Shown: positions 17,798 through 25,821 of the stretch, in pieces
Numbering within the stretch: position 1 is the first letter of the stretch
Layout of the letters: every line of letters starts with the position of its first letter
Origin: Bacteroidota bacterium
GTDB lineage: Bacteria > Bacteroidota > Ignavibacteria > Kapaibacteriales > UBA961
Direction of reading: 5' to 3'
Length of the DNA stretch: 35,499 bases
Assembly: GCA_020852855.1 (NCBI GenBank)
Contig: JADZAA010000070.1
Span: forward strand, 1 to 35,499
Program-made: the position numbers and the translations under genes
The notes under the pieces: generated by a model
The model's database searches: none
What the model saw: only the letters and a program-made list of their open reading frames with translations
What the model was told of the DNA's origin: nothing

Positions 17798-19753
17798 ATG
17801 AAATCGCATCTGCTTACGGTAATTTGTTTTTTTATAGCGGTTGCTATGTGCAGTGCCGATAATGGCAACATAAGTTCGCCGACAGAATTTCGCCCGCAGA
17901 AATTTGATGTGTTGCGATACGAGGCTACGCTCGATTTCACAAAAGCACCCTCAGCCGAAATGCGAGGAGAATGTACGACTTCTTTACGTTGGTTAGACAG
18001 CACTAATTTGATATATCGTTTTCACTTGCGAGGCTTGACCATCGACTCGGCGTTTATGGACGGTATTCGCGTAAGTCCGCAATTTGCAGCAGATTCGCTT
18101 AATGCAATATCACATTACGAAGTTATCCGAACACTTCCGATTAAGGCAGGCGATACTTCACGCCTCTTGATTTATTATCACGGAGTTATGACGGCTGAAC
18201 CGGGCGGAGCTTATGCATGGGGCGGTGTTCTTTCACGGCAAGGAACTCTGTACGCTATGGGCGTTGGTTTTACCGCGCCTTATGTTTCTACCACGCAACA
18301 TTGGCTGCCATGTTACGACCATCCATCTGATAAAGCGACTTTTCATGCCTCATTTCTTGTACCCAAAGACTATTTTGCTGCCTCAAACGGGATTCTCACG
18401 CGCTTAGTAGAAGGCGATACTGCAATTTACGAATGGGAACACGATATTCCTTGTGCTACATATTTATTGACTTTTGCAGTGGATAAATACGTTCCGCTTA
18501 ATTTTTCTGCATCAGTTCCTGCCGTTGTTTATTCAAAGCCTGCAGATACAAATTCTACACGAATATCATTTTCAAGATTGCCGGAAATGATTGCATGTTT
18601 TGAAAATCGTTTTATTCCCTATCCTTTTGAAAAGGTAGGCTATGTGAATACTCCCACCGGTGCAATGGAGCATCAAACAATGATTTCTTTCAATACTTCA
18701 TTGTCACAGTCTAAAAATACGGTTAATTCTGTGGCTGCACATGAGTTGGCTCATCAATGGTTTGGCGACTTGGTTTCACCGTTAGATTTTCGGCATGTAT
18801 GGCTTACAGAGAGTTTTGCCACCTTCTGCGAAGCACTTTGGGCAGATTGTGCAGGCGTTTCGGGCGGCTATTTAAAAGATATGAGCGATAAATTGTCTCG
18901 TTATCTAAATTCAGTTGCCAAATCCGAAGGTGTAATTCCGATTTTCGATTTTCCCCGTAAATCGCCTTCTTCCAATTATCCGGAAACTATCTACTTGAAG
19001 GGTGCTGTCGTGCTTGGTATGCTGCGCTATGAATTGGGCGACAGCCTGTTTTTCGGCGGCTTGCGTGAATATCTTACACGTCATAAATATTCGATTGCCG
19101 CCACTTCCGACATGAAATTAGTATTAGAGCAAATATCGGGAAAAGACCTCAGTCAATTTTTCAAACAATGGATAGAAATGCCCGGTTGGCCTATTTTAAC
19201 TATTGATACTGCAAGCACATCAATCGGAAATAATCTTAAAAACCTGAAAATTCATATAAAACAAACGCAGCCTGCTTCTTACGGAATTTATGAAAATGTT
19301 CCGATAGAATTCGGATTTAAACAGCAAAAAGATGGCAATTATATTTATAGAATGGTCACTCTTTCCGGTACGGAGCAAACTTTTACTTTGGATTCTTTAC
19401 CTAATTTTACGGCTGTTACCATAAACGAAGGTCCTACTGTACGGGCTTTATTGCAGGTAACTCGCATCACCGATGTGGAAGAACAAAATTCACCGTCCAA
19501 ACAGGCGCAGTTACACGTATTGCCAAATCCATTTTCAGGCTCTATAACGGTTATCTTCTCTACATATTCACCGAATACAGCAATTAGCGTAATATCGCCG
19601 GAAGGCAAAACTGTATTCAGCGAACATTACGAAACAGATTTAGGAGAAAACTCTATTGCCGTACCTCTCCCCAATCTTGCAAACGGCACATATTTCGTTC
19701 GTGTAGAAACTGGGAATGAAAGATATTCCTCGCCGATAATTTTGCAAAGATAG
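17798..19753 (+). CDS. T9SS-secreted M1 family zinc aminopeptidase
   Basis: The 651-residue protein has a signal peptide (MKSHLLTVICFFIAVAMCSA). The gluzincin motif is complete: HELAHQWFGD gives zinc ligands H315 and H319 with catalytic E316, and WLTESFATF gives the third ligand E338, 19 residues after H319. The exopeptidase motif normally GxMEN reads GAMEH (288-292), a variant seen in bacterial M1 enzymes. The N-terminal saddle domain (about 35-235) and the thermolysin-like domain (about 236-470) are present. The long helical C-terminal M1 domain is missing and is replaced by a short beta region. Residues of about 575-651 (LPNPFSGSITVIF, then NGTYFVRVETG) form a T9SS type A sorting domain. 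It should trim amino-terminal residues from peptides outside the cell, working downstream of the secreted subtilase. It stops in TAG and is followed by a bidirectional terminator. Confidence 0.92.
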   Translation: MKSHLLTVICFFIAVAMCSADNGNISSPTEFRPQKFDVLRYEATLDFTKAPSAEMRGECTTSLRWLDSTNLIYRFHLRGLTIDSAFMDGIRVSPQFAADSLNAISHYEVIRTLPIKAGDTSRLLIYYHGVMTAEPGGAYAWGGVLSRQGTLYAMGVGFTAPYVSTTQHWLPCYDHPSDKATFHASFLVPKDYFAASNGILTRLVEGDTAIYEWEHDIPCATYLLTFAVDKYVPLNFSASVPAVVYSKPADTNSTRISFSRLPEMIACFENRFIPYPFEKVGYVNTPTGAMEHQTMISFNTSLSQSKNTVNSVAAHELAHQWFGDLVSPLDFRHVWLTESFATFCEALWADCAGVSGGYLKDMSDKLSRYLNSVAKSEGVIPIFDFPRKSPSSNYPETIYLKGAVVLGMLRYELGDSLFFGGLREYLTRHKYSIAATSDMKLVLEQISGKDLSQFFKQWIEMPGWPILTIDTASTSIGNNLKNLKIHIKQTQPASYGIYENVPIEFGFKQQKDGNYIYRMVTLSGTEQTFTLDSLPNFTAVTINEGPTVRALLQVTRITDVEEQNSPSKQAQLHVLPNPFSGSITVIFSTYSPNTAISVISPEGKTVFSEHYETDLGENSIAVPLPNLANGTYFVRVETGNERYSSPIILQR

Positions 19754-19821
19754 TAAAATTCCCAAATTTATTTCTAAGACAAGAGATACAACTACAAGAC
19801 AAATCAAATACTGTATTTTGA

Positions 19822-19864
19822 AAAAAAAGAGGCTGAACTCTTATTTTGAGACAGCCTTTTTTTT
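19822..19864. terminator. Bidirectional terminator between M1 peptidase and rhodanese genes
   Basis: A stem of AGGCTG (19830-19835) with CAGCCT (19852-19857), with an additional inner CTC/GAG pairing, is flanked by an A run (19821-19828) on the left and a T run (to 19864) on the right. It can therefore terminate both converging genes. Confidence 0.82.
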
Positions 19865-19874
19865 ACATATATTT

Positions 19875-20192
19875 TTATGAAGATAATTTACCTTGAAGCG
19901 ACATCCAGCCGCCGCCATTATAGACTTCGTTGTAACCATTTGAACGCAGAAACGAAGCCGCTGTCGCACTTCTCATTCCGCTTGCGCAGCAGGTGATAAC
20001 GGGCGTGCTTTTGCTGATTTTGGATAATTCTTTCGATAAATTCGGCAAAGGTATATTGCGAGAACCTTTAACGTGTCCGCTTTGAAATTCACCCGGCGAG
20101 CGCACATCTATAATTTGCGCACCATTAGCCACAAGTTCCGAAAAATTAGGCGATTTACCCATACCGATAAGGCTTTTTATGACATCAAACAT
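19875..20192 (-). CDS. Single-domain rhodanese-like sulfurtransferase
   Basis: The 105-residue protein is one rhodanese domain: IIDVRSPGEFQSGHVKGSRNIPL (27-49) is the conserved first half, and CCASGMRSATAASFLRSNG (68 onward) holds the active-site loop CxxGxRS. C69 is the persulfide-carrying cysteine and C68 sits next to it. The C-terminal strand NEVYNGGGWMSLQG is typical. It should move sulfane sulfur between thiols in the cytoplasm. Its start overlaps the end of the OsmC gene by 8 nt, so it is translationally coupled as the last gene of the DUF2892-OsmC-rhodanese operon. In E. coli YgaP a rhodanese domain is fused to a DUF2892-type membrane hairpin; here the same two modules are separate genes in one operon. 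Confidence 0.92.
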   Translation of the reverse strand: MFDVIKSLIGMGKSPNFSELVANGAQIIDVRSPGEFQSGHVKGSRNIPLPNLSKELSKISKSTPVITCCASGMRSATAASFLRSNGYNEVYNGGGWMSLQGKLSS

Positions 20193-20661
20193 TGGTTTGC
20201 TCCGTTATTTGCTGTTCAACCATAGGTTTGTTCGTAAACACAAGTTCATCATTATAGAAAACATCCCAAGTTACGGGCATAATTTTCTTGAACATGCTGC
20301 TTACACCGCAAAGCTTTTCTTGTGAGGTTGTTACGGCATCGAGTGCCGCTTGCTTTAATTCCGGCTTGCCCGTAAAATTATAAATCAGATGCGCTGCTAC
20401 ATATTCGATAGGATGGCGTTTACTGATTTCACCTTCTACCCGTAAGGAAAATATATCTGGCAAAGAGCCTGCTTTACGCAACAAAGCCGCCACATCCATG
20501 CCTGTACAGCCCGATAATGCAGTCAGCATAAAAGGCTTAGGAATCGAACCTCGGTCTTCTCCCCCTACTCTTTCGGGTGCGTCCATTATGTATGTATGCC
20601 CGTTTACCGAAGCGTTAAACTGCATTTTTCCCATCCATTGGGTTTCAACCGAATGTGTCAT
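20185..20661 (-). CDS. OsmC/Ohr family peroxide-reducing protein
   Basis: The 158-residue protein has the two redox cysteines of the family: C52 in LSGCTGMDV and C118 in EKLCGVSSMF, about 66 residues apart as usual. The MQFNASVNGHTYIMDAPE strand region and the KPFMLTALSGC helix fit the YhfA/OsmC-like subgroup rather than Ohr. Members use thiols to reduce organic hydroperoxides, and some act on persulfides or other electrophiles. The ATG at 20661 is chosen because it overlaps the DUF2892 stop as ATGA (20658-20661) and follows a purine-rich AAGAAAGAAAG stretch; the upstream in-frame alternative would lie inside the DUF2892 gene. Together with the rhodanese it suggests handling of reactive sulfur or peroxides, probably under control of the Crp/Fnr gene upstream. 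Confidence 0.9.
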   Translation of the reverse strand: MTHSVETQWMGKMQFNASVNGHTYIMDAPERVGGEDRGSIPKPFMLTALSGCTGMDVAALLRKAGSLPDIFSLRVEGEISKRHPIEYVAAHLIYNFTGKPELKQAALDAVTTSQEKLCGVSSMFKKIMPVTWDVFYNDELVFTNKPMVEQQITEQTNV

Positions 20662-20870
20662 AGATTTTCTTTCTTTCTTAAAGTGTTTAATCCAAAAGGC
20701 AAATAAAGAGGACAAAAACTCATAAACGACGTTGTAATAAATATTGCTGCAAATACAAGCAATATTACGGTTAATATTCCATTTATTACGCCGCCTAAAT
20801 AAAGAGCTATGATAAGCACTGCAAGCAACATACGAATAATTCTGTCTGTGCTGCCCATGTTCTTTTTCAT
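20658..20870 (-). CDS. DUF2892 small inner-membrane protein
   Basis: The 70-residue protein reads MKKNMGSTDRIIRMLLAV followed by two hydrophobic helices (about 14-30 and 33-51) and then the SFCPLYLPFGLNT tail. This is the DUF2892 pattern (N-terminal N-x-G-x-x-D-R-x-I-R, C-terminal CPLY-x-x-x-G). It forms a membrane hairpin whose biochemical role is unknown; in YgaP this module is fused to rhodanese. The conserved Cys in CPLY could take part in sulfur transfer, which is inference. It is the first gene of the operon, with GGAG 10 nt before the ATG, and it overlaps the OsmC gene by ATGA. It lies 86 nt downstream of the Crp/Fnr stop. Confidence 0.9.
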   Translation of the reverse strand: MKKNMGSTDRIIRMLLAVLIIALYLGGVINGILTVILLVFAAIFITTSFMSFCPLYLPFGLNTLRKKENL

Positions 20871-20915
20871 GGCAATTCTCCGTTTATTTTGCCGTTTTAA
20901 ATGTTATTTACAGCG

Positions 20916-20923
20916 CAAAATTA
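20916..20923 (-). promoter_or_regulatory. Candidate -7 box (TAATTTTG) of the DUF2892-OsmC-rhodanese operon
   Basis: Read on the minus strand this is TAATTTTG, matching the Bacteroidota -7 consensus TAnnTTTG. It lies 45 nt before the DUF2892 start. The -33 TTTG is not at the standard distance (the nearest is 27 nt away), which would suit an activator-dependent promoter. A short TTACGTAA palindrome overlaps it at 20921-20928. Confidence 0.35.
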
Positions 20924-20956
20924 CGTAAAGTGAGATATGAAAGTTTGCAACAAAAG

Positions 20957-21586
20957 TTACAAATCGCTTAAAATCTTGATTTGATTACGATATAATAAGA
21001 TTTTTCCGTTGTTTTCGAGTTTTTTCAGCAATCTGGAAATTACTACGCGCGAGGTTGCAAGGTCATTTGCAATTTGCTCATGCGATATATTCAACAAAGC
21101 ATTCCCCGTAGCCTTGGATTTATCTTTCAGATATGAGATAAGACGTTCGTCAAGATTTTGAAAAGCGATTTGGTCTATCGCTCTGAGCATTTCCAGGAAT
21201 CTGTCGCGAATTGTCTGTAGTGCAAAACTTTTCCAAGTCGGATATTTTACAATCCAATCATCCGTAACCGAAGTCGGCAGCATAAGCAGTTCAGAATCGT
21301 CTTCGGCAACAGCCTTAATTTCACTTGGAAATTGCCTCATACAGCAAGTAAAAGTCATGGCGCAACTGTCGCCCGGCGTAAGATAATAGAGCAATAATTC
21401 TTTTCCGTCGTCATCGGGGCGCGTTACTTTTACGGCACCGGAAATTACAATAGGAATATAGCGAACCAATGAGCCTGCGTCAAAAATAGTTTCGCCTGCA
21501 CGAACCTTTATTATTTTGCCGGCAGATTCAATTTCTTCAAGCAGTCCGCGCTCGAAATCATATTTAAGCGATTCGGAATTAAGCAT
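20957..21586 (-). CDS. Crp/Fnr family transcriptional regulator
   Basis: The 209-residue protein has an N-terminal cyclic-nucleotide-binding-like jelly roll (about 25-115, with RAGETIFDAGSLVRYIPIVISG and LTPGDSCAMTF). A long dimer helix follows (about 115-145), then a C-terminal winged helix whose recognition part is ISHEQIANDLATSRVVISRLL (about 167-187). The cAMP-binding phosphate cassette is not conserved. Three cysteines, C75, C81 and C82, sit in the GDSCAMTFTCCM block, as in many Bacteroidota Crp/Fnr proteins. A redox or sulfur signal is possible there but is inference, and the four-Cys iron-sulfur set of Fnr is absent. It lies immediately upstream of the DUF2892-OsmC-rhodanese operon and only 18 nt after the glycosyltransferase gene. 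Confidence 0.9.
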   Translation of the reverse strand: MLNSESLKYDFERGLLEEIESAGKIIKVRAGETIFDAGSLVRYIPIVISGAVKVTRPDDDGKELLLYYLTPGDSCAMTFTCCMRQFPSEIKAVAEDDSELLMLPTSVTDDWIVKYPTWKSFALQTIRDRFLEMLRAIDQIAFQNLDERLISYLKDKSKATGNALLNISHEQIANDLATSRVVISRLLKKLENNGKILLYRNQIKILSDL

Positions 21587-21604
21587 ATAGACACCATAAG
21601 TTTA

Positions 21605-22828
21605 TCATATTTGTCCATTCAGCGTTACGCGACAGCCGGCAATTTTTGCACGACGCGAATTAATTGCAAAATTATAAGCCGCATCAACTTGTGCCAATGC
21701 AGCCTTAATAGTATGATGTGTACGCACCCAGACCTTGGCGGCTTCTCCACGTAATTTGCGCAGTTCCGGCTGTGCCGTAAACGAGGCAATCGCCTCGGCA
21801 AGCGCATCGGTATTGCGGGGCGGTATTAAAATTCCGCGCAATCCGTGCCCCGCAGGATCCTTTCCGATTTGCTCTGTCGTTCCGCCGGCATCTGTTCCTA
21901 TAATTGCCGCGCCGCACGACATTGCCTCAATCACGGCAAGAGAATACATCTCGCCGTAGCTTGCCAAAACAAAAATATCGGCTGCGGCCAAAAGCGACAT
22001 ATATTCACTTTGATTAGGCAATAAAGTACATGTATTTTCAAGATTATTTTCCCGCAAAAATAATTGCAACCACGATTGCAACGCAACAGCATCTTTTTCA
22101 TAAACCGGTACGCCGTCGAAAGATACATCGGACTGTGTAGGACTGCCAACAATTCCGAAACGAATGTCAGGCACATTATGCAAATTCAATATCCGCATTG
22201 CTCGAACAAATTCCTCAATGCCTTTTTGTTTGTCTATACGGCTAAGCGACAGCACGAAAATTTCATCATCGGCAATAGCAAGCCGTCTGCGCCCTTCTGC
22301 TCGTAATTTACGCAATTCTTCGTCCGATGGCAGATTTCTGCCGTATTTCAATGAAAATACAGATTCGGGACTTGCACCGAAATGCCGGATAATATCACAA
22401 TTAATTTGCTCGGACGATGAGCCGAAAGCGTCAATTCGTCTATACATAACACGATGCAACAAATCGTGCTTGGGTGCGACGTTCATATACGCGCTGTATA
22501 CCAGCGCACTGCGAGTTCCGAAACAGACCTCGGCACCGAGCCATACATCTTTTCCTGTATGAATATGCACGACTGCGGCTTTTTCATCATGCAATGTATT
22601 GCGAACCCGCATTATATTTACAAGTGAAAAATATTTTCCGACACTTAAAGGAAATAGTTTAACATTGCTATTTTCCAACACATTCCACGCCGGACTTCGA
22701 GGTATTGCACCCACTAACACCTGATAACCGGCCCGATATTGTTCGCCAATCATAGCCGCAACGTAATGCTCCATACCGCCATTTGCAGCAGACGTAAAGA
22801 TATGCACAACGGGTTCGATTACGGCCAT
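21605..22828 (-). CDS. GT4 family glycosyltransferase
   Basis: The 407-residue protein has the two-Rossmann layout of GT-B enzymes. The N-terminal acceptor domain starts VVHIFTSAANGGMEHYVAAM with the glycine-rich loop. The C-terminal donor domain contains LSRIDKQKGIEEFVRAM (about 204-220) and the family's E-x7-E motif in GEMYSLAVIEAMSCG, followed by the GTDAGGTTEQI loop. It should transfer a sugar from a nucleotide-sugar donor with retention of configuration, probably in surface polysaccharide or glycolipid assembly; donor and acceptor cannot be named. It is cytoplasmic or membrane-peripheral. It follows the sigma factor's terminator and precedes the Crp/Fnr gene by 18 nt. It is not in a polysaccharide cluster, which is uncommon for GT4 genes. 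Confidence 0.88.
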   Translation of the reverse strand: MAVIEPVVHIFTSAANGGMEHYVAAMIGEQYRAGYQVLVGAIPRSPAWNVLENSNVKLFPLSVGKYFSLVNIMRVRNTLHDEKAAVVHIHTGKDVWLGAEVCFGTRSALVYSAYMNVAPKHDLLHRVMYRRIDAFGSSSEQINCDIIRHFGASPESVFSLKYGRNLPSDEELRKLRAEGRRRLAIADDEIFVLSLSRIDKQKGIEEFVRAMRILNLHNVPDIRFGIVGSPTQSDVSFDGVPVYEKDAVALQSWLQLFLRENNLENTCTLLPNQSEYMSLLAAADIFVLASYGEMYSLAVIEAMSCGAAIIGTDAGGTTEQIGKDPAGHGLRGILIPPRNTDALAEAIASFTAQPELRKLRGEAAKVWVRTHHTIKAALAQVDAAYNFAINSRRAKIAGCRVTLNGQI

Positions 22829-22847
22829 ACAGCCAATCCGATAAATT

Positions 22848-22884
22848 AAAAAAAATGCCTGAACGACCGAGCGTTACAGGCATT
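22848..22884 (-). terminator. Rho-independent terminator of the sigma factor gene
   Basis: Read on the minus strand, AATGCCTG (22884-22877) pairs with CAGGCATT (22861-22854). An inner CGTT/AACG extension separated by one unpaired base continues the stem, and eight T follow (22855-22848). It lies 21 nt after the sigma factor stop, so the glycosyltransferase gene needs its own promoter. Confidence 0.88.
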
Positions 22885-22905
22885 ATGGCTAAAATTCTAT
22901 ATAAT

Positions 22906-23766
22906 TCATCCGAGATACGACCGCAGTGCTTTTGAGCGTGAAGCGTGGCGCAAACGGCGTATTGCTTTTTCTTTGATTTGCCGAACTCGCTCGCGTGTCA
23001 GGCTGAATTTTTCGCCTATTTCTTCCAATGTCAAGCAGATACCGTCAAGCCCGAAATATAATTTTATTACTTCGGATTCTCGTTGCGACAGTGTGCTTAG
23101 GACTTGCTGTACCTCCACTCGCAGCGATTCGAGCATAAGTTCGGAATCCGGCGGCGGTTGCTGTTCATTCGGCAGAATATCAAGGAGTCGATTATCTTCG
23201 CCTTGCGAGAACGGCGAATCAACCGAAACGTGCCGTCCCGATATTTTCATTGTTTCGGCTACTTCTGCAACGCTTAATTCCAATTGGTCGGCAAGTTCTG
23301 CGGCTGTGGGCTCGCGCTCGAATTCCTGCTCCAACTCGCTGAATTTCTTGCTGATTTTATTCAATGCGCCCACACGGTTCAGCGGCAAACGAACAATGCG
23401 CGACTGCTCGGCAAGAGCCTGCAAAATTGATTGGCGAATCCACCACACCGCGTATGAAATAAATTTGAATCCCCGCGTTTCGTCGAAGCGTTTAGCGGCT
23501 TTAATCAAACCGAGGTTTCCCTCATTGATAAGGTCGCCCAGCGAAAGCCCCTGATTTTGATATTGTTTTGCAACGCTTACCACAAAACGAAGATTTGCCT
23601 TTACCAATCGTTCCAACGCTCTGTCGCCTTCCATCCCGCCGCGCTTAATACTTTGTGCCAGATGCACCTCGTCGTCGCCGTGCAAGAGCTCCACGCGCCC
23701 AATTTCTTGCAGGTACTTATCCAGCGATTGGCTCTCGCGATTTGTATATTGTTTCGTAATTCTCAT
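22906..23766 (-). CDS. rpoD: Primary sigma-70 factor (RpoD/SigA, short Bacteroidota type)
   Basis: The 286-residue protein begins [23 protein letters not shown], the hallmark start of the housekeeping sigma of this phylum, with no region 1.1. Region 2 includes [20 protein letters not shown] and the -10-recognition helix [19 protein letters not shown]. Region 3 spans about residues 125-200. Region 4 ends with the helix-turn-helix [21 protein letters not shown]. It directs core RNA polymerase to main promoters, and the TAnnTTTG boxes seen in this window are what such a sigma recognises in Bacteroidota. I chose ATG 23766 because it matches family N-termini; a TTG 15 nt upstream is in frame but adds atypical residues. 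It is transcribed alone, with its own terminator. Confidence 0.95.
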   Translation of the reverse strand: MRITKQYTNRESQSLDKYLQEIGRVELLHGDDEVHLAQSIKRGGMEGDRALERLVKANLRFVVSVAKQYQNQGLSLGDLINEGNLGLIKAAKRFDETRGFKFISYAVWWIRQSILQALAEQSRIVRLPLNRVGALNKISKKFSELEQEFEREPTAAELADQLELSVAEVAETMKISGRHVSVDSPFSQGEDNRLLDILPNEQQPPPDSELMLESLRVEVQQVLSTLSQRESEVIKLYFGLDGICLTLEEIGEKFSLTRERVRQIKEKAIRRLRHASRSKALRSYLG

Positions 23767-23931
23767 GCATTTCCTAATCAATATGGAACAAATGTGAAAC
23801 GACTAAGCACCGCTCTAAGCGTTAGAACGGCACTATGACGCAAGAATTGCACAAGTTATTTTCTATAAGCCGGATATTTTTAATTTACGGCATTTTTCTG
23901 TACGGCCGAACGATAAACCGGCAAAATTTAC

Positions 23932-23950
23932 ACGCTCTGTTTACGAGCGT
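23932..23950 (-). terminator. Weak terminator-like hairpin at the end of the ABC exporter gene
   Basis: A 6-bp stem ACGCTC/GAGCGT with a 7-nt loop spans the TAA stop of the exporter. On the minus strand it is followed by a T-rich but broken tail (GTAAATTTT). The stem is short and the tail imperfect, so partial termination is the most that can be claimed. Confidence 0.35.
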
Positions 23951-25689
23951 TGCAATTCTTCTTCAAGGCGTTGAATTTCCCAGAGTTCAGAATAAATTCC
24001 ATCAGGTATTTTTAATAATTCTTCATGCGAACCGTATTCTGCTATACGCCCTTCGTCCAATACAACTACCGCATCGCAATTTTGCGTTGCCGATAGGCGG
24101 TGCGACACTATAAGCGCGGCACAATTCTTCACAGCCTCGTGCAAATACTTTAAAATTTCATGCTCTGTAGCCGTATCTACCGCCGAGAGTGCATCGTCAA
24201 GTATCAGTATGGCAGGATTACGAAGCAATGCGCGCGCTATTGCCGTTCTTTGCTTTTGTCCGCCCGACAAGGTTACTCCACGCTCGCCTACTACCGTTTT
24301 GTATCCGTCGGGAAACGTAACAATATCGTCGTGCAGACGTGCCGCCTTTGCCGCTGCGATTATGTCGGCTTCGGTTGCGGCAGGATTTCCGGCGCGAATA
24401 TTATCCTCTATGGATTCGGAGAATAAAAAAGGCTCTTGAGTTACAATACCAATACCGCGGCGCAATGTATCCAACGGAATCTCTGCGGATTGTTTTCCGT
24501 CAATCAAAATATTGCCCGATGTCGGGTCGAACATTCTCGGAATAAGATTTACCAACGTGGTTTTGCCGCTGCCCGTAGCACCTACAATACCCAAAGAACA
24601 GCCCACGGGAATTTTCAGAAAAATATCGCTAAGTGCGTTATGTCGCGCTCCTTGATAACGGAAAGAAACATTGCGAAATTCAATGTCTCCATGAATCTTG
24701 GTATCTTTTACGACAGATTTATCGTCGCGAATATTTGGAATCGTATCGAAAATAGCGGCTATACGCCCCATTGATGCAGACGCGCGTTGCACTAAATTTG
24801 TTACCCAACCTATTGCGGCCACCGGCCACATAAGCTGATTTAGATATATGAAAAATTGAGTAATTACACCGACGGTTGCATTGCCTTGTATTGCTTGCAG
24901 CCCGCCGAATCCCAGCACAAGCATATTCGACAGCCCTATCAGAAACATCATAGAGGGCATCATAAAGGATTGATAACGCGCCAATTTCAAACTGCGTACT
25001 GCGTATTCCTTGCTTGCCGAAGCAAACTGCTCGGCCTCGCGGTCGGTACTGTTATATGCTTTCGAAACGCGGATGCCCGAAAAAGACTCTTGCGCTATTG
25101 CAGTAACCTCACCGAATTGCTCCTGAACATTGCGAAATGCTATATGTACGCGCTTCCCTATTCGGTAAGTAGCATAAGCCATTATCGGCAACGGCGCAAG
25201 TGAAACCAACGTAATTATCGGACTTAGAAAAATCATATTGACAACGGCAAATATAAATGTGGTAGCACTGTTGGCCGAATACATTATTGCCGGACCCAGG
25301 AACTCACGCGCCGCACTAATATCGTTTGTGGTGTGCGCCATAAGCGAGCCGGTCGAGTATTTATGAAAGAAACTCGTATCTTGACGCTCGACGGCCATAA
25401 GCAAATCATTGCGCAAATCATACTCTATAAGACGCGAAGCCACTATAACTGTTTGGCGCGTAAGGAACATAAAAAAACCACTGCCCGCCGTAAGCAATAG
25501 AATATAAACAATATTCCCGACAACGTGATCCATACCGAAATTCGGATTGTTGAATCCGTCAATCGTAGAACCGACAAATCGCGGCACAGTCGTAGAGCAT
25601 ATATTCGAAATTGTAACGAACAACAACCCTGAAATCAAACGGATTTTATGCTGTTTCAGGTAGGGAAATAATCGCGTAAGAGAGCGCAT
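23941..25689 (-). CDS. MsbA-like ABC exporter half-transporter (MdlB/YheI type)
   Basis: The 582-residue half-transporter has six membrane helices in residues 1-310 and a nucleotide-binding domain from about 335. It shows Walker A GATGSGKTT (370-378), Q-loop Q418 in VTQEPFLF, signature LSGGQ (474-478), Walker B ILILDD (D498) and switch His530 in IVSHRLS. The usual catalytic Glu after Walker B is Asp499 (LDDALSAVD), as in the degenerate-site subunits of heterodimeric exporters such as TM287, LmrC and BmrC. It probably exports lipids or drugs across the inner membrane. No second half-transporter is nearby. The gene is divergent from the peroxiredoxin. Confidence 0.92.
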   Translation of the reverse strand: MRSLTRLFPYLKQHKIRLISGLLFVTISNICSTTVPRFVGSTIDGFNNPNFGMDHVVGNIVYILLLTAGSGFFMFLTRQTVIVASRLIEYDLRNDLLMAVERQDTSFFHKYSTGSLMAHTTNDISAAREFLGPAIMYSANSATTFIFAVVNMIFLSPIITLVSLAPLPIMAYATYRIGKRVHIAFRNVQEQFGEVTAIAQESFSGIRVSKAYNSTDREAEQFASASKEYAVRSLKLARYQSFMMPSMMFLIGLSNMLVLGFGGLQAIQGNATVGVITQFFIYLNQLMWPVAAIGWVTNLVQRASASMGRIAAIFDTIPNIRDDKSVVKDTKIHGDIEFRNVSFRYQGARHNALSDIFLKIPVGCSLGIVGATGSGKTTLVNLIPRMFDPTSGNILIDGKQSAEIPLDTLRRGIGIVTQEPFLFSESIEDNIRAGNPAATEADIIAAAKAARLHDDIVTFPDGYKTVVGERGVTLSGGQKQRTAIARALLRNPAILILDDALSAVDTATEHEILKYLHEAVKNCAALIVSHRLSATQNCDAVVVLDEGRIAEYGSHEELLKIPDGIYSELWEIQRLEEELQRS

Positions 25690-25728
25690 AAAGCGGCTTT
25701 AATGCAAAATAATACGTGGTATAACGAG

Positions 25729-25736
25729 CAAATATA
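25729..25736 (-). promoter_or_regulatory. Candidate -7 box (TATATTTG) of the ABC exporter gene
   Basis: The minus strand reads TATATTTG, fitting TAnnTTTG, 39 nt before the exporter ATG. No TTTG sits 19-21 nt further upstream, so support rests on the -7 box and its distance only. Confidence 0.35.
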
Positions 25737-25770
25737 CGTGATTTAACGCGAGCAATTACCGATTAATTCA

Positions 25771-25778
25771 TAATTTTG
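25771..25778 (+). promoter_or_regulatory. Candidate -7 box (TAATTTTG) of the peroxiredoxin gene
   Basis: TAATTTTG matches the Bacteroidota -7 consensus and ends 43 nt before the peroxiredoxin ATG. The -33 TTTG is not found at the consensus distance. It is placed back to back with the exporter's candidate box. Confidence 0.35.
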
Positions 25779-25821
25779 TTACCGTAACTTCGCTCTTTTT
25801 AATTTTTATAGAGGTCTAATT

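Noticed and set aside
20541-20590. tRNA-like T-arm (minus-strand CGAGGTTCGATTCC)
   Set aside because: The 5-bp T stem does not pair and no acceptor, D or anticodon arm fits; it lies inside the OsmC coding sequence.
20921-20928. TTACGTAA as a Crp/Fnr operator
   Set aside because: An 8-bp AT-rich palindrome is common by chance and it does not match the TTGAT-N4-ATCAA or TGTGA-type half sites.
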